A stretch of 64,000 bases of DNA, from NCBI GenBank assembly GCA_907164885.2, contig OU015496.1, positions 101,577,132-101,641,131 on the forward strand, given 5' to 3'. The position numbers and the translations under genes were made by a program. The stretch comes from Dolomedes plantarius (lineage: Eukaryota > Arthropoda > Arachnida > Araneae > Dolomedidae). Position 1 is the first letter of the stretch; each line of letters starts with the position of its first letter. Of this stretch, positions 46,185-57,655 are shown piece after piece. The notes below the pieces were generated by a model. The model was given only the letters and a program-made list of their open reading frames with translations, had not been told where the DNA came from and searched no databases.

Positions 46185-46339
46185 TTAATTACCTTCAGAT
46201 CTAGTTGAATGACAGTTATTTTTTAAAAGAAAAAAAAGAGCCAGGGAGCCCGATAGAGCCACCTCATAGTGCTCCTGGGCAGCGGTTATTAATAATCGGC
46301 AAAACGGTCTATAGTTCTGGCATGATTCCTCTATGTTCA

Positions 46340-46470
46340 CCCTCTAGGCATGTTGACGAGAGAGCAGAGCTACATGTTTTACAATGGAATGCTGGTGGCA
46401 TGTCCCATTTAAAGAAAACTGAATTAATGACGGTTTTGATTAATTTTTTGGAAATATTACAGAATTGCTA
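46340..46470 (+). pseudogene. LINE endonuclease N-terminus fragment
   Basis: ELHVLQWNAGGMSHLKKTEL matches the opening strand of the AP-type endonuclease of Jockey-like ORF2 proteins (QWNA.G...KK.EL). It lies on the same strand 370 bp upstream of the reverse transcriptase piece, so the two may be one element with a large internal deletion. Confidence 0.65.
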
Positions 46471-46839
46471 CTGAGAAATAATAGTCCCTCTTAATTATGG
46501 CCCCCAACCAAAAGATATTGTTAAGATTTTTGTAAATTAATGTATGCCTTTAGCTTAAATTTCCGTTAAAATTGTTATTCTGCTTATAAAATCATGTATT
46601 ATTATCGTTTGTTCCATGTAAATAGTCATATTAGCTAAATTTCTGCTGTACCATTCATTTAACATACGGTTTCTATGGTATCTCGGCAATTTGGCGAGAT
46701 ATAAGCTTGTTGGCGACGTTTTTGGTGACTAAATGTTTGGCGCCAAGGCAAGATACCGCCAAATTTGGCGAATTTTCCAAACCTGGAATTTTCTGGAACA
46801 TTGTGGAAATCCCCAGACTGTCAAGAAGCTATAAATCTA

Positions 46840-47771
46840 GCCCCGATTCAGGGTAGGGTTCAGATAACTGGTGCTCTCTTTCTGGATATTAAATGTGCTT
46901 TTGGCAAGATTTGGCACCCTGGTCTCATCTATAAACTTATCGATATTAAATTGCTGACTCTCTTATTCATCTCCTTCATAACTATTTCCATAATCGTAAT
47001 TTTGTTGTCCGCGTTAATCGTGATCTTTCCCGTAATTTCTATATTTCTTCAGGTGTTACTCAAGGTAGCATTCTCGGCCCGACTCTGTTTAATTTGTACT
47101 TAAATGATATTCCTAGAGGAATTAATACTCTTCTTGCCCTCTATGCGGACGATACAGCTATTCTCTCTACCTCTCACAACATTAATTATCTTGCCAGTCA
47201 GATCCAATGGCATATCAACACTTTAGAGAGTTGGTTCACGCAATGGAAAATTCGAATCAACCCCTCTAAGTGCCGTGCAATTTTCTTTTCCAATCGTTAC
47301 AGTAATCCCCCCAGGCTTTACCTTTACAATTCGCCTATTGACTGGGAGAAAACTGTGACCTATCTTGGTGTGACCCTTGATCACAGGCTGACATGGAAAT
47401 TTCATGTCGATAAACTAGTACAAAAATGTAACGCTGTTACCATGCAACTTCGCTCATTAATATACAGCAGCCATCTTTCCATGAGAAACAAAGTCCTTCT
47501 TTTTAAACAAGTTATTCTCCCCGTAGCTCTTTATGCAATACCGGTCTGGTTCTACGCCGCGAAAACTCATATCCATAAACTGAAGGTCATCCATAATTTG
47601 ACCCTCAGACGTATTCGCCGAGCGGTCCGTTATATGTCTAATGAAACCATACGACGAGACTTCAGCATCCTTTCCTTCAAGGAAACTGCACTTAAACTCT
47701 CTAAGAATTTTTTTGATAATATTCCTAACATTCGCAATGTAATTATAGCTGAGTTTCCCGACTATGACTAA
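46840..47771 (+). pseudogene. Jockey-like LINE reverse transcriptase, 5'-truncated and frameshifted
   Basis: The first frame gives TGALFLDIKCAFGKIWHPGL (motif A: the Asp in FLDIK); after a frameshift near 47040 the next gives VTQGSILGPTLFNLYLNDIP (motif B) and LLALYADDTAIL (YADD catalytic motif). Further on come WFTQWKIRINPSKC, VTYLGVTLDHRLTW and RNKVLLFKQVILPVALYAIP (thumb region). The frame ends TAG at 47769-47771 after FPDYD. Only the C-terminal half of the polymerase is present and the start is missing, as for a truncated insertion. Not functional because of the frameshift. Confidence 0.88.
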
Positions 47772-47957
47772 TCCCACCGTGCTAACCGCAAACGCCCCGG
47801 GCTTGTCTTCTTAAGAGCTAACACTGTATCTTCTATCTTGCTTACTTATTCTTATTTTTATACTCCTCCCCCTTCTTGTATTTTTACCAACCCCCTAGAA
47901 CTTTACTATAATCTCAGTGCGAATATCTTCCTCATTTTTCTTAAATAACTGTGGCAA

Positions 47958-48030
47958 CTCTGGCCCAGTGGTTGCGCATGCGCCTTGTAATTTTTTTTTC
48001 TCCCGGGTACGATTCCCGGCGTTTGCTTTT
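47958..48030 (+). other. tRNA-like sequence in LINE 3' region
   Basis: CTGGCCCAGTGGTTGCGCAT (box A) and CCCGGGTACGATTCCCGG (T-arm, perfect stem) are separated by a short anticodon-like region and T9. The acceptor stem pairs only partly, so a pseudo-tRNA or SINE head is more likely than a tRNA gene. Confidence 0.4.
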
Positions 48031-48130
48031 ATTTTACTATTACTTATTTTACTTGTATTATGTTTTTACTGATAAGGGCCTATCTATGATATTAAATTAC
48101 CTGCTGAGCAAATATATTTCTGATGAATAA

Positions 48131-48504
48131 TGTTACAATTGGAGATAAAGTCCTACAGACCTTGGAGCTCCGACAAGTTGAAATACCTGAACCTGAACCT
48201 AGGGTTCAGATTGGAGTTGTTGTTGTTGTGCTTCGAGGTTGTTAAAAGTGCCGCTGTTAGCTGTGAGATATTTCATCGAAGGATTGCTGAGATTTATGCC
48301 GCGATAAGTGCGACTTCGTGCGGCGTCTTTTGTGTTGAGTTTTTCCGTACTTGTGGGAACTAGAGATTGTGTTAGAAGCACTGTAGTCAGTTTTTGACGA
48401 TCTGTAAGCTATAGTATTTCGACTTCCTGTAAATAAATCTTTGTTTTATTCTGTCTAATTCAAAGTGCATTCAATCGCCAAACCGGAAGTGGGAATTCGT
48501 AACA
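48131..48504 (+). mobile_element. Possible solo LTR (374 bp)
   Basis: TGTTAC at the start and GTAACA at the end form the short inverted termini usual for LTRs. TAAATAAATCTTTG near the 3' end could be a polyadenylation signal. No target duplication is evident, so this stays tentative. 48505-50700 holds no recognised feature. Confidence 0.45.
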
Positions 48505-50701
48505 ATATTACCAAAGAGAGGGGTTACGGCCAAAGAAAGTAACTTTAAAAAATATTAGAGAATTGTCTTTAAAAAAATAAAAGCTATTTTTTCATTTGAC
48601 TCCCTTATGTTCTAAATTTCTGAAGAGAGATATCGCTTCTCCTATTATACTGTTTATCAACAAAAACAACAACAGACAAAAAATCATAGGACCTGATATT
48701 AAATAAAAAGATTATTTGGATAACATTTAGTTTGAGATGAGTGCAATTTATTACAGCGTATTAATCAAAATTTTCGAGCAAAATCTGAAGTTAATATAAA
48801 AGAGTTAAAAACAAAATTTGTCATACTTGAACTTTCCATTGTTTCCTGTCGATTATAAGTTCATCTGAATTTTTCCCTTGGATTCTATCCAGAGTATACT
48901 TTCCACCCTCCCTCTCCTAAAAAAACACGTCCGCAATTAATTACGCATAAAAACAACATAAGAGGTGAGAGAAATATATTAATATTTGCTCAAGATTAAT
49001 TACAAGCTACTTTTAAAATACGGTGAAAAAAATTTATCACAGCAGAAGATGCTCATTAAAAACAGATTCAATAAATAAGTGTGTCGCTGAGTGTCTGCAG
49101 TAAAATAAATAAATGATTGTCCTAGAGGATGTTTCTTTTTTATTTTTATTCAAAAATTTGGATAAAGAGTTCAGTTTATTAGATTGTTTACTGGTGTTTG
49201 TCATTAAAAAGAGACAATATTGCTAATTAAACTGGGAAACGGAAGGAAACAATTCATATATTTACTGCAGATTTCACAGTAGACCATAGATAAAATAGCG
49301 AAAGTATACCGGTGGTAAAATGTCACTTAACGTTTGTATGGTCGATTTATATATGTTAATATTTTAAAATATACAAAAGAAATGTTATTGCTACAAAACT
49401 ACTAAATCAATAAAACTTGCTCAGTTTTTATCTTGCTTAACTTTTAATATTTAATTTATTCTGTCTCACTTTGTTTGTCTTTTACAAAATTATGTAAAAA
49501 CGTAGCAGAAAGTTTATTAAGTATCAGTACAAATATTAAAATATAAAGTATTTGTGTCTATGTACACAGAAGTTAGATTGTATATAAAAAAGCAAAAGTA
49601 ACATAAAATGGTAATAAAAGTTATATATTAAAAACAATAATAACCATTATTCATAAACTTTGCAAATGAATTAATGTTGTATTCCAAAAATGAAATAAAA
49701 TCAACGTTACTTGTCACTATTGAGTTTTGTAGAAGAAAAGTAATTAATTATAATTGATAATATGAAATGTTATGATTTGTTTTGATGTACTTTCATTTTG
49801 GAGGCATAAAAGTTAGTTCTTTTCATTTTCTCTAAAAATGCGCATTTCATCATGTGCACAGTAGTTTATGAAAGTAGCGACACCATAAAGTACAGATTGT
49901 GTAAGCTTAAAAACATGGGGAGGGGGGGGGCTATTTTGAAAGGGTATGTATAAAGGATTAAAAATGAAGTCTAAATGCAAATTTAGCTTGTCAGCCGTCT
50001 CCTTTAGTCGACGCAGTCGCAATATCAAAAAATAACAAAGAAATTGTAACAGACTGCCAGTGAGAGCATTTGATATATAAAGATCTTGTTTGTACTCGAA
50101 TATGCCTTACCGAAGACAATGATAGGAGTACACAATAATATCAGAGTTTGGACCCGGTTGAATTGTCAGGCTAACCGCTGGTGGAATTTTCAAAAGCAAA
50201 ATTACTGCTTGGTTGCAGAGAATGCAAGTGCCGTGACGCTAGCAACTAGTCAGTGCAGAAAAGAAGTTAAACAGAGAAAATGAATACATCAGGTGTCAAC
50301 CACAGGGGGCATAAGGAAGGACTCTCATATGTATTCTACTGCTCTGGTTGACAAACCGTATCTATATTCTTAATGATTCAATACCGGACAGCCGAGTGCC
50401 GAAAAAGGCAATACGCACTGCTAGAAACCGTGTGTTGCAAAGACGGTTGCTGTTCCTTTCTTCACCTCCTTAGATGGTCGACATCAAAAGCGACAACAAT
50501 TAGAACTACGTTAACGTTCGGCTCTGAATGTCACAGATTTTGGTCAGAGAAGAATCGCATGCACCAACATGCCAGGATCCTCCTTACAGGGTGTTTTGTA
50601 AACGCAACGTGCCCACCTACCGAGGTGTTTGCTGTTCCGTAGAGGATTCAAGATACTTTCCGAATCTGGGTGCTGCATATGAATCTTAGTAATGAGGTAC
50701 C

Positions 50702-50733
50702 CAGATAAATTACCATCTGAGGTAATTTATCTG
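50702..50733. repeat. Perfect 13-bp hairpin
   Basis: CAGATAAATTACC, loop ATCTGA, GGTAATTTATCTG. No surrounding terminator or element identified. Confidence 0.75.
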
Positions 50734-51500
50734 TGTTCCAAAGAATTTGTTGTCGCAGTATTTTCTAACACTTGGCAATATCATCTTCTTTAGAATTTTA
50801 GGGAACTTCTCGAAGTGTCGTGGCAATTTTCCTCCCAATTCAGAGTACAAAGGCGTAAAGAGAGGTGTTGAGAAAGTTACAGTTAGGTAGCGCTACTGTG
50901 CTTAAATAATTTTAGACTCCATGGTGGCGCTGCTTGACTGAGATAATCTCGTGCCCTCTCTACCTGAAACATTAGGTTTAGATTATGATTAGAACTAGTT
51001 AGTTAGATTTTGATACGGGACGATAGATCCTTTTTTTGAAAGAGCTATGTTCGTATTCTTGATAAGTTTTTAACCCTTAAGTTCCCTTTATGTTTTTGAC
51101 GTTGTTTGTGTGTATCATTAAAAGTTTTTGTCAAGTGCAGCCGTGCATCAGATTTATTTTGACAATTTTGTTTTGATTTACCACTGAACCATTTCGATTT
51201 TGCAAAAGGAGGGGTGGGGTCAACAGGGGCCTTTTCAAAGCTATGAAGAATTAACAACGCAAAAATCGCCTCATTGTAAACGTGAGAGTGTACTGTTACA
51301 TATTAACAAATTTGGAAGAAACAGCTTGAATGGGTTTATTCAAATCGTTCACTTGAGACCTGAGGTTGTTCTATGGAATTTTAAATCTAGGAGGGGAAAA
51401 ATTAAAGGAATGGTTATCGCAGCAGTACAGCGCATGCCTAAATATATTTTAGAGTCAAAGAAATCCGTCAATCCGGAAGTCTCAGATAAGGTTTGATCTT

Positions 51501-52755
51501 TGTCATAGGGACATGACAGTAGTGTCACGGCCAGCGCAGGAACATTGAAAAGTACAGGGCAAAGTAAAATAATTGTTAAATGCAAGAAAGAAACAGGGCA
51601 ATAAAAGAGAAGGGAAGAGAGCCATAGACCGAAACGAAATTTAGAGATTGTGTTTGTAGCAAGAAATAGAAGATAAAAGTTGAAGAGAATAAAAGAAAAT
51701 TAAATTTATTATGGCTATAAAACAGCCCACCCTGCTTGAAGCCGAAGCATGGGAAAAAAGTTAAATTTGAGGGAGAATTTATAAATCCCGCCCTCGATGC
51801 GCATTGGTAAAAAGGGGATTGAGAAGAGGCAGCCACGGACGAATGGCGATGGCATGATAATTATATGACCAATGGAAATTATAAGAGGCGGAGACATTAG
51901 TAAGAAAATAATATGAAATGAAAAATAGTGTGAAGGCAGAGATAACCTAAGAAGTCAGAGTCAGTCAGAAGTTTGTTGAGAGGTAGAAGTGGTGTCAAGG
52001 CATATAGACGTATGAGGAGAGTGCATTAAAAGTTAGTGAACCGATGCTGACAGTGCCCAAGTGTCCCGTGTAGAATGCTTGCCATGAACGACGAAGCCGT
52101 ATTCCAGACAAGAAAGTGCCCTAGTTCCATGCGATGATAAATACGAGGAAATTCATCATTACGAGTGCCAGCTGCCCACAGTGATTCCACAGTCATCTTC
52201 CAAGGTACCGACTTTGCGTTTCCTTGTTATATTGTTATCATTGCTTCTCAGTGTGTAGCCATAATAATTAATATAGAGCGCGATGAGTATAGTGTTTGAA
52301 TATAAGATGTTGAGGAATTGACCGATAATTCGTACAAACAATTTAATATGATGTTTTGCTTATATATATGAATTAACTTAGTAGGAATAAAGTTGAAAGT
52401 AATATGTGTAGATGCAGTACGAAATATTGTTATAATAAGTGAATGAGTCAAATATAGGTGTCGTAAAGAATTAATTTAGTAGGAATGAAGTTTTGAATAA
52501 TGTGTAAATGCCGGAGGAAATATTGAGAAATATTGGAGTGTATTATTTATGTGTGCTAATATCCAATAAATTAATTTGTTAATATAACCAGACTTATTTC
52601 CATTATTTGGGAATCACAATCAACCAATGTACTAGCCACAATCATGAACCAATAAATTACTAAATCAAAATCATAATAAACATAATTAACATAATTAATA
52701 ATATAATAACTCCCAATCCCATTAATTAATTAAGTAAACAACTCTCACTGCTACA
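51501..52755. mobile_element. Solo LTR, family L copy 2 (1,255 bp)
   Basis: TGTCATAGGGACATGACAGT start and ...CACTGCTACA end (TG...CA), flanked by ATCTT on both sides (51496-51500, 52756-52760). It shares CAAGAAAGAAACAGGGCAA, TGGCTATAAAA (TATA-like, about 51711), GCATGGGAAAA, CGCATTGGTAAAAAGG and a CCAATAAATTAATTTG 3' region with 12965-14403 in order. No coding region. Confidence 0.88.
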
Positions 52756-53524
52756 ATCTTGTTAACTATATACTGGGAACACTCCATGAGAGATGTGTCA
52801 GACTTTCATAGTTCAGACCTTACTTTAAATGGGTCATTCTTTATATCTCCCGTATACCTCTTTCCGTAACCTTAGTGATCTGCGGGGCAGATTTGGGAAT
52901 ACAGCTGTAAAATGACTACGTAATCTACGTAGACTTGGGATTTTTTAGTAGACCTGAAAAGACTTGTAAAGTTGTATGCCTTGTCCATTTTACTTCCCGT
53001 TAAGTTTGGGATATCAAATAACTCTTATTTTGCCCTTAATTAAGATTTAATAAAATTGTATTTTCAAATCCGATGTGGAATTTTTAAGCAAATTGGGCTA
53101 ATGTAGGAATTATTGCTTTGACGAAGCACAGGGAGTGTATTAATAATATAAACTTTGTACACCCCAAAAGGACGCACCGAGCCCGACCTGGCAATAGCCC
53201 AACAGGGTAAATCCGGATGGTACTGATAGACCCGCATCAGGCAGCCACCCCGCGCACGAACCAGACAAGCAGCCCCCATACCACACGGCCACACGACATG
53301 CCCCCCATCGCAAGAGACACAAAGTGGCTTGAAGCAGAACAGACGGATTAAATAGAGATAATAAGAATTTTGAAGAATAACGAAGGAATACTGCTCTGAC
53401 GGAGGAAACTCGCAAAGCCAACCCATCGCATAAAGCGTGAAAAGTGAAAAGGTGGCAAAACAAAACAGGCCCAAAAGGAACGACAGCTCATAATTAGTGG
53501 CAATGAGTGAAAACGCGAACAAAA

Positions 53525-53566
53525 CAATAAATAATAATAATAATAATAATGATAATAATAATAAAA
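53525..53566. repeat. (TAA)n tract
   Basis: AATAATAATAATAATGATAATAATAATAAAAG. Some I-clade LINEs end in TAA repeats, but the DNA to its left (53100-53520) has no reverse transcriptase motif I recognise. 53570-54830 also lacks recognised features. Confidence 0.8.
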
Positions 53567-54844
53567 GAGGAGCCACAATTAAGTGTCACCAATTTGGACT
53601 GGCTTAGAAGAAATTGAATTTAGTAAGACGGCATCGTCACAAATCTCAGACAAGGAGACGACTAGGCCTAAATTGGGGAGGGTCGATTTTGAGAGGGAAC
53701 AGTCGCAACCCTGTGCGCAGAACCAGCAACTGGATTAAAATCCTCATCGTAACTGTGCAACCCACCCTGCGAAACCCCCGTGAGCCGGCGTGTCCTGTGT
53801 TCGCCAAAGAGCACCGCCCCAATGACGAGGACCATGGCCTCTAGGGTTGGAGGAACTCAAAGGGAGGTCCAGCTAACCTAACAAGGCTGCAGTCGATAGG
53901 TCAGAGTCAGAGGACAAGACCAAATCTCCCGACTTACGCAGGCCCCATGCCATTTCGCGCATCATAGCAGGCCCTAACCTTAACCCTACCTTGCATCTGG
54001 AATCCCTACTCACCACACGTGCTGAGCATTTCATCCTCGGGGAATCCTATCATTAACGATCTGGACCATTCAGATCAACTAAGACAACTAATTCAACTAA
54101 GCTTAAGCCGGAAAAGTTAAGTTGTCTGACTGATGTTAAGGAGGTGTTAGGGGGTAGTCAGAAAAAATTTAGACACAACTACGGCTTATGAAATTGATAT
54201 TTAAGCAGGAGAAAAATAGCTTAGTGAGTGAGATGGTAAAGAAAATACTTACAATCGACCCCCAGCGAAGAAGTAGAGATTACTGCTTAATGTCCTGCTA
54301 TTACACATTTCTAGCTATTGCTAGTTGCTCTGCTTTGTTGTCAACGTGTATTCTTCTTCTTATAGATGAGCCAAATCTTGAATTTGATGTCCCCGGACCA
54401 AAACATAATTCTTCGAAGGAGAGTCACAACATAACACAATCCTCTTCAGCCGTGACCCCGGCGGGCGCTCCTAACAAGTCCACTAGTGAATGCGCCAGTC
54501 ATGCCCTCAGGCGAAAAACAGATGAATAATGATGACCTAATAACTTGACTCATCCTAAAAGGGGAAAGATAGGGGGTATCCTACCTTTTTTTTAAAATTA
54601 GTTTTGTTAGTTTGTTAGTATATCTAGGGATCCTATACAGTTAGTAGTTAATGGGTTATTTGTCAGGGAACTGAAGAAGGAAGGTTAATTGGTTACTTGT
54701 AGTGAAGAGGTGAAAGTTGAAAGAAGAGTTAGTTCCTGTGTTTGTAGCTTTGTCTAATGTGTCAAGTGTTAATATTGTTTGAGTTCTTAGTGTGGAAATC
54801 TGCTATATTTTCTATGTTTGAGTGCAACCAACACATTATATTTT

Positions 54845-55178
54845 TAATTTTAGCTTGTACCCATTTATTACCTGCTATATGTTGATACCAAATTTTTATG
54901 TTCCTTTCTGTCGGGCACTTAAGAAGTGGGCAGTTATGGAGAGGACATTTAATTAAGTAATGTTGCCAGTCTCCAATCTCCCCACAGGCGCATAAGTTGG
55001 TGTTCCAAATTTTAAACCTAAGTAAACCGAAAAGTTACCATGCCCCGTGCATATATGAACTTCATGATGGTTGCAGGATAACCTATCTTCTCGGACAGTG
55101 GAGAAGAAGTTGTATGCTTGTATTGCGGTATTGTTATTTATCCAGATATATTGCCATTTGTCGCAGTGAAAAACGACA
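54845..55178 (-). pseudogene. LINE RNase H domain, C-terminal half and zinc-knuckle tail
   Basis: The minus strand reads CDKWQYIWINNNTAIQAYNF, FSTVREDRLSCNH, VHICTGHGNFSVYLGL, then one base out of frame LCACGEIGDWQHYLIKCPLH. tGHGnF..YL and CxCG...H...CP are the end of the RNase H domain and the following Cys/His motif of non-LTR polyproteins. The N-terminal half of such a domain lies at 63345-63525 on the same strand. Confidence 0.75.
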
Positions 55179-56506
55179 TTTTTCGTAGAAAAGAGAGGGG
55201 CCAGGTCCCACGTGCAAAAAACGACGTGATTAAAAGTGAAAAACGAGTAACTGAGTTCGAAAAACAGGCAACTAGTCAAGACACAGCTGCATTTAACGAA
55301 CGGTTTGGGTGAAGATAGATAAGTTAATGTCGTAGGGAAGAGAATGTTGGCAGTAAAAGGGGTCCAGCTGGTTATAATGAAGTGAGCAGTCGAAAATTGG
55401 AGATGTAGATATCCGAGGTTAGAAGATGGAAAGGGAAGATAAGGATGTATAAGGGTGACTTCATTAGTGCACGAAACAGGAGGTCGAAAGGATGGCGTGG
55501 GAATGTGGGGGAGTTATGGGCGCCCCAGATAAGAGAGTATCGAAATACAGCCACTGCCCTCCGTGATGTAGATTGGAGCAAAAGGAAAGGGGTAAAAAGA
55601 TATGATGTCCAATGATAGAAAGAGTAGGGACTCATTGGTTACTGGGTGTCGCGAATGATTGCCCAGGGCGAAGAAGCCTCAGTGAAATTAAGAAAAAAAA
55701 GTTGAACAGAGAGATGACAGAGATCTGAAAAAGCAACAGAATCGAGAGAGCCGCAAAGCATAGCAGTTGTGATCAGAGTAGCGGAGAACTGATTGCTAGG
55801 AGAAGCTGATAAATTGAAGGAAAGGCCGCAGCCGATTGAGCATGGCCCATTGATAAGCCCATATTAATAGCCGTCTCTAAGAAGGAATGGAGGAGATAGA
55901 CTGACAAGGGAAGAAATAGATTCAAGCCGCCAATACCAAAGGCGAGAAACACGCAGCAATTAATGTCCGGACGTCGAGATACCCAACACCCAAAAGTCTG
56001 CAGACGCAAGCCCCTGATACATAGGCGAGATGTACAAATCATTGATGCCTTGCACGAGAAGTGACCAGTAGATAGATGAGCTCCCGCACCGAGCCGAACC
56101 AGCGACGCCAGCTTACCGCCCCAAGATAAGCTCATCACCCCGATGACCCTTGCCCTAAACAGTAAAGGCTCCCTTCAAGATCGCCGAGGAGTTGACCCTG
56201 GCTCTGGCCGAACCCATCCGTTGAACATCCGGTAGCCTAAGCAAGCCCCGATCGTAGCCCGATCAGCCAATAGGGAGGAGGCGAACTTCTCCAGCCGCTA
56301 TTGTCCGAGGAGAGGGAGCACATTGTTCAGCCAGCTCAAGGTAGAGAGAAATTTGACGAATTTATTCTTTATCAATGCTCAGAATTTAAAAGGATTACTG
56401 GGTTAGGTTAAATGAGAGGATTGCGTAGATTAATGACAGGAGCAATTATAATTGATATTATATATGTTGCCATAGATATATATGACTGGTGTGTTTAAAA
56501 ATATTG

Positions 56507-56890
56507 TATTAATGTACGTGTTTAAGAAATGAATTAATAATTGGTAGTAAATTGCACCTGAGAATTAGTGTATTAATGTATGTGTTTAAGAAATGAATTA
56601 ATAATTGGTAGTAAATTGCACCTGAGAATTAGAGTATTAATGTATGTGTTTAAGAAATGAATTAATAATTGGTAGTAAATTGCTCCTGAGAATTAGTTTA
56701 TTAATGCATGTGTTTATGAAGGGAATTAATAATTGGTAGTTGATTGCAATTGTGAAATAGGGTATTAATGTATGTGTTTAAGAAATGAATTAATAATTGG
56801 TAGTAAATTGCACCTGAGAATTAGTGTATTAAGATATGTTTTTAAGAAATGAATTAACAATATTGGTAGCAATTAGCACACGAGAAATAT
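56507..56890. repeat. Minisatellite, 64-bp unit, six copies
   Basis: TATTAATGTATGTGTTTAAG begins units at 56507, 56571, 56635, 56699, 56763 and 56827, an exact 64-bp period. Each contains AATTAATAATTGGTAGTAAA. Similar AATTAAT-rich DNA occurs in the U5-side of the family L LTRs. Confidence 0.93.
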
Positions 56891-56980
56891 GAGGATAGAT
56901 TAGTGTATGAGGGTGCATTGGAGAAAAATGAAAGTGTAATTGATATATGTATATGTTAATATGTTTGTTTAATAAATTGA

Positions 56981-56982
<2 letters not shown>

Positions 56983-57055
<73 letters not shown>
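56983..57055. repeat. (AT)n microsatellite
   Basis: About 36 AT units, 19 bp before the BEL/Pao 5' LTR. Confidence 0.95.
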
Positions 57056-57073
57056 GTTTGAGTAATCACTCAT

Positions 57074-57407
57074 TGTTGTATATTAATTCAATTGGTTTGT
57101 ATTTCTGAATGTAGATGGCGACACAGAGTCTGTGTTCGTTTTGATGATGTGTAGATTTTGTGAAGTCAGTATGAGCTCTACCTGCCATATTGAGTGTGTG
57201 CTTTGATGGTCAACGAGATTGAGTGTGATTTAACTAGAGGTGAACGCTGGTTGTTCATATTCTAGTGTATTGAGTGTTGTAGCGCAGAAAGTTTTAAAGT
57301 TTAAGAGTTATTAAAGTTTCGTTCGTTTTAGTGAGTTTGTTTATTAACCAAGATAGTACAGTCAACTTGTGTTACCACAACGTTCCGAACCAGCTAAGAA
57401 ATATTCA
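57074..57407 (+). repeat. BEL/Pao 5' LTR (334 bp)
   Basis: TGTTGTATATTAATTC start, AGAAATATTCA end (TG...CA). ATTAAAG at about 57316 may act as a polyadenylation signal; no strong TATA box is seen, so an initiator-type promoter is likely. Confidence 0.96.
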
Positions 57408-57427
57408 TTGGTCAAGTCGGCCGGAGA
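57408..57427 (+). promoter_or_regulatory. Putative primer-binding site
   Basis: TTGGTCAAGTCGGCCGGAGA directly follows the 5' LTR, where a tRNA 3' end would pair (TGG after a 1-base gap fits the complement of CCA). The tRNA was not identified. Confidence 0.6.
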
Positions 57428-57655
57428 TATATTGCGTGGAATTTAGAATTGTGTTTTGTGTTTTCAAGTATTTAAGTTGAGCGTCATCATCAACGTTTGT
57501 GATTCATCTACCTTTAATGGTGCTATTATTTGTGCAATCAACTCATTTTCAAGAGTGAATTTCATTTGTTTTTGGATTACGCCACGTAAGCAGTTGTTCG
57601 TGAATCATCATATAGGGTGAGTGACTTATTTGACTTATATCCTGCTTGTTTGAAA

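Noticed and set aside
53064..53576. 170-codon minus-strand frame beginning with leucine runs
   Set aside because: The leucine run is the translation of a (TAA)n tract and the rest shows no known domain.
54188..54529. 113-codon frame with a hydrophobic segment (YYTFLAIASCSALLSTCILL)
   Set aside because: No domain recognised, no splice or promoter context, and nothing like it elsewhere in the window; an open frame of this length is expected by chance in 64 kb.
55328..57060. Third family L LTR (TGTCGTAGGG start)
   Set aside because: Only the first ~10 bases and general layout agree, and the flanks (GTTAA and ACTAA) are not a clean duplication; kept as part of a hypothesis, not as a feature.
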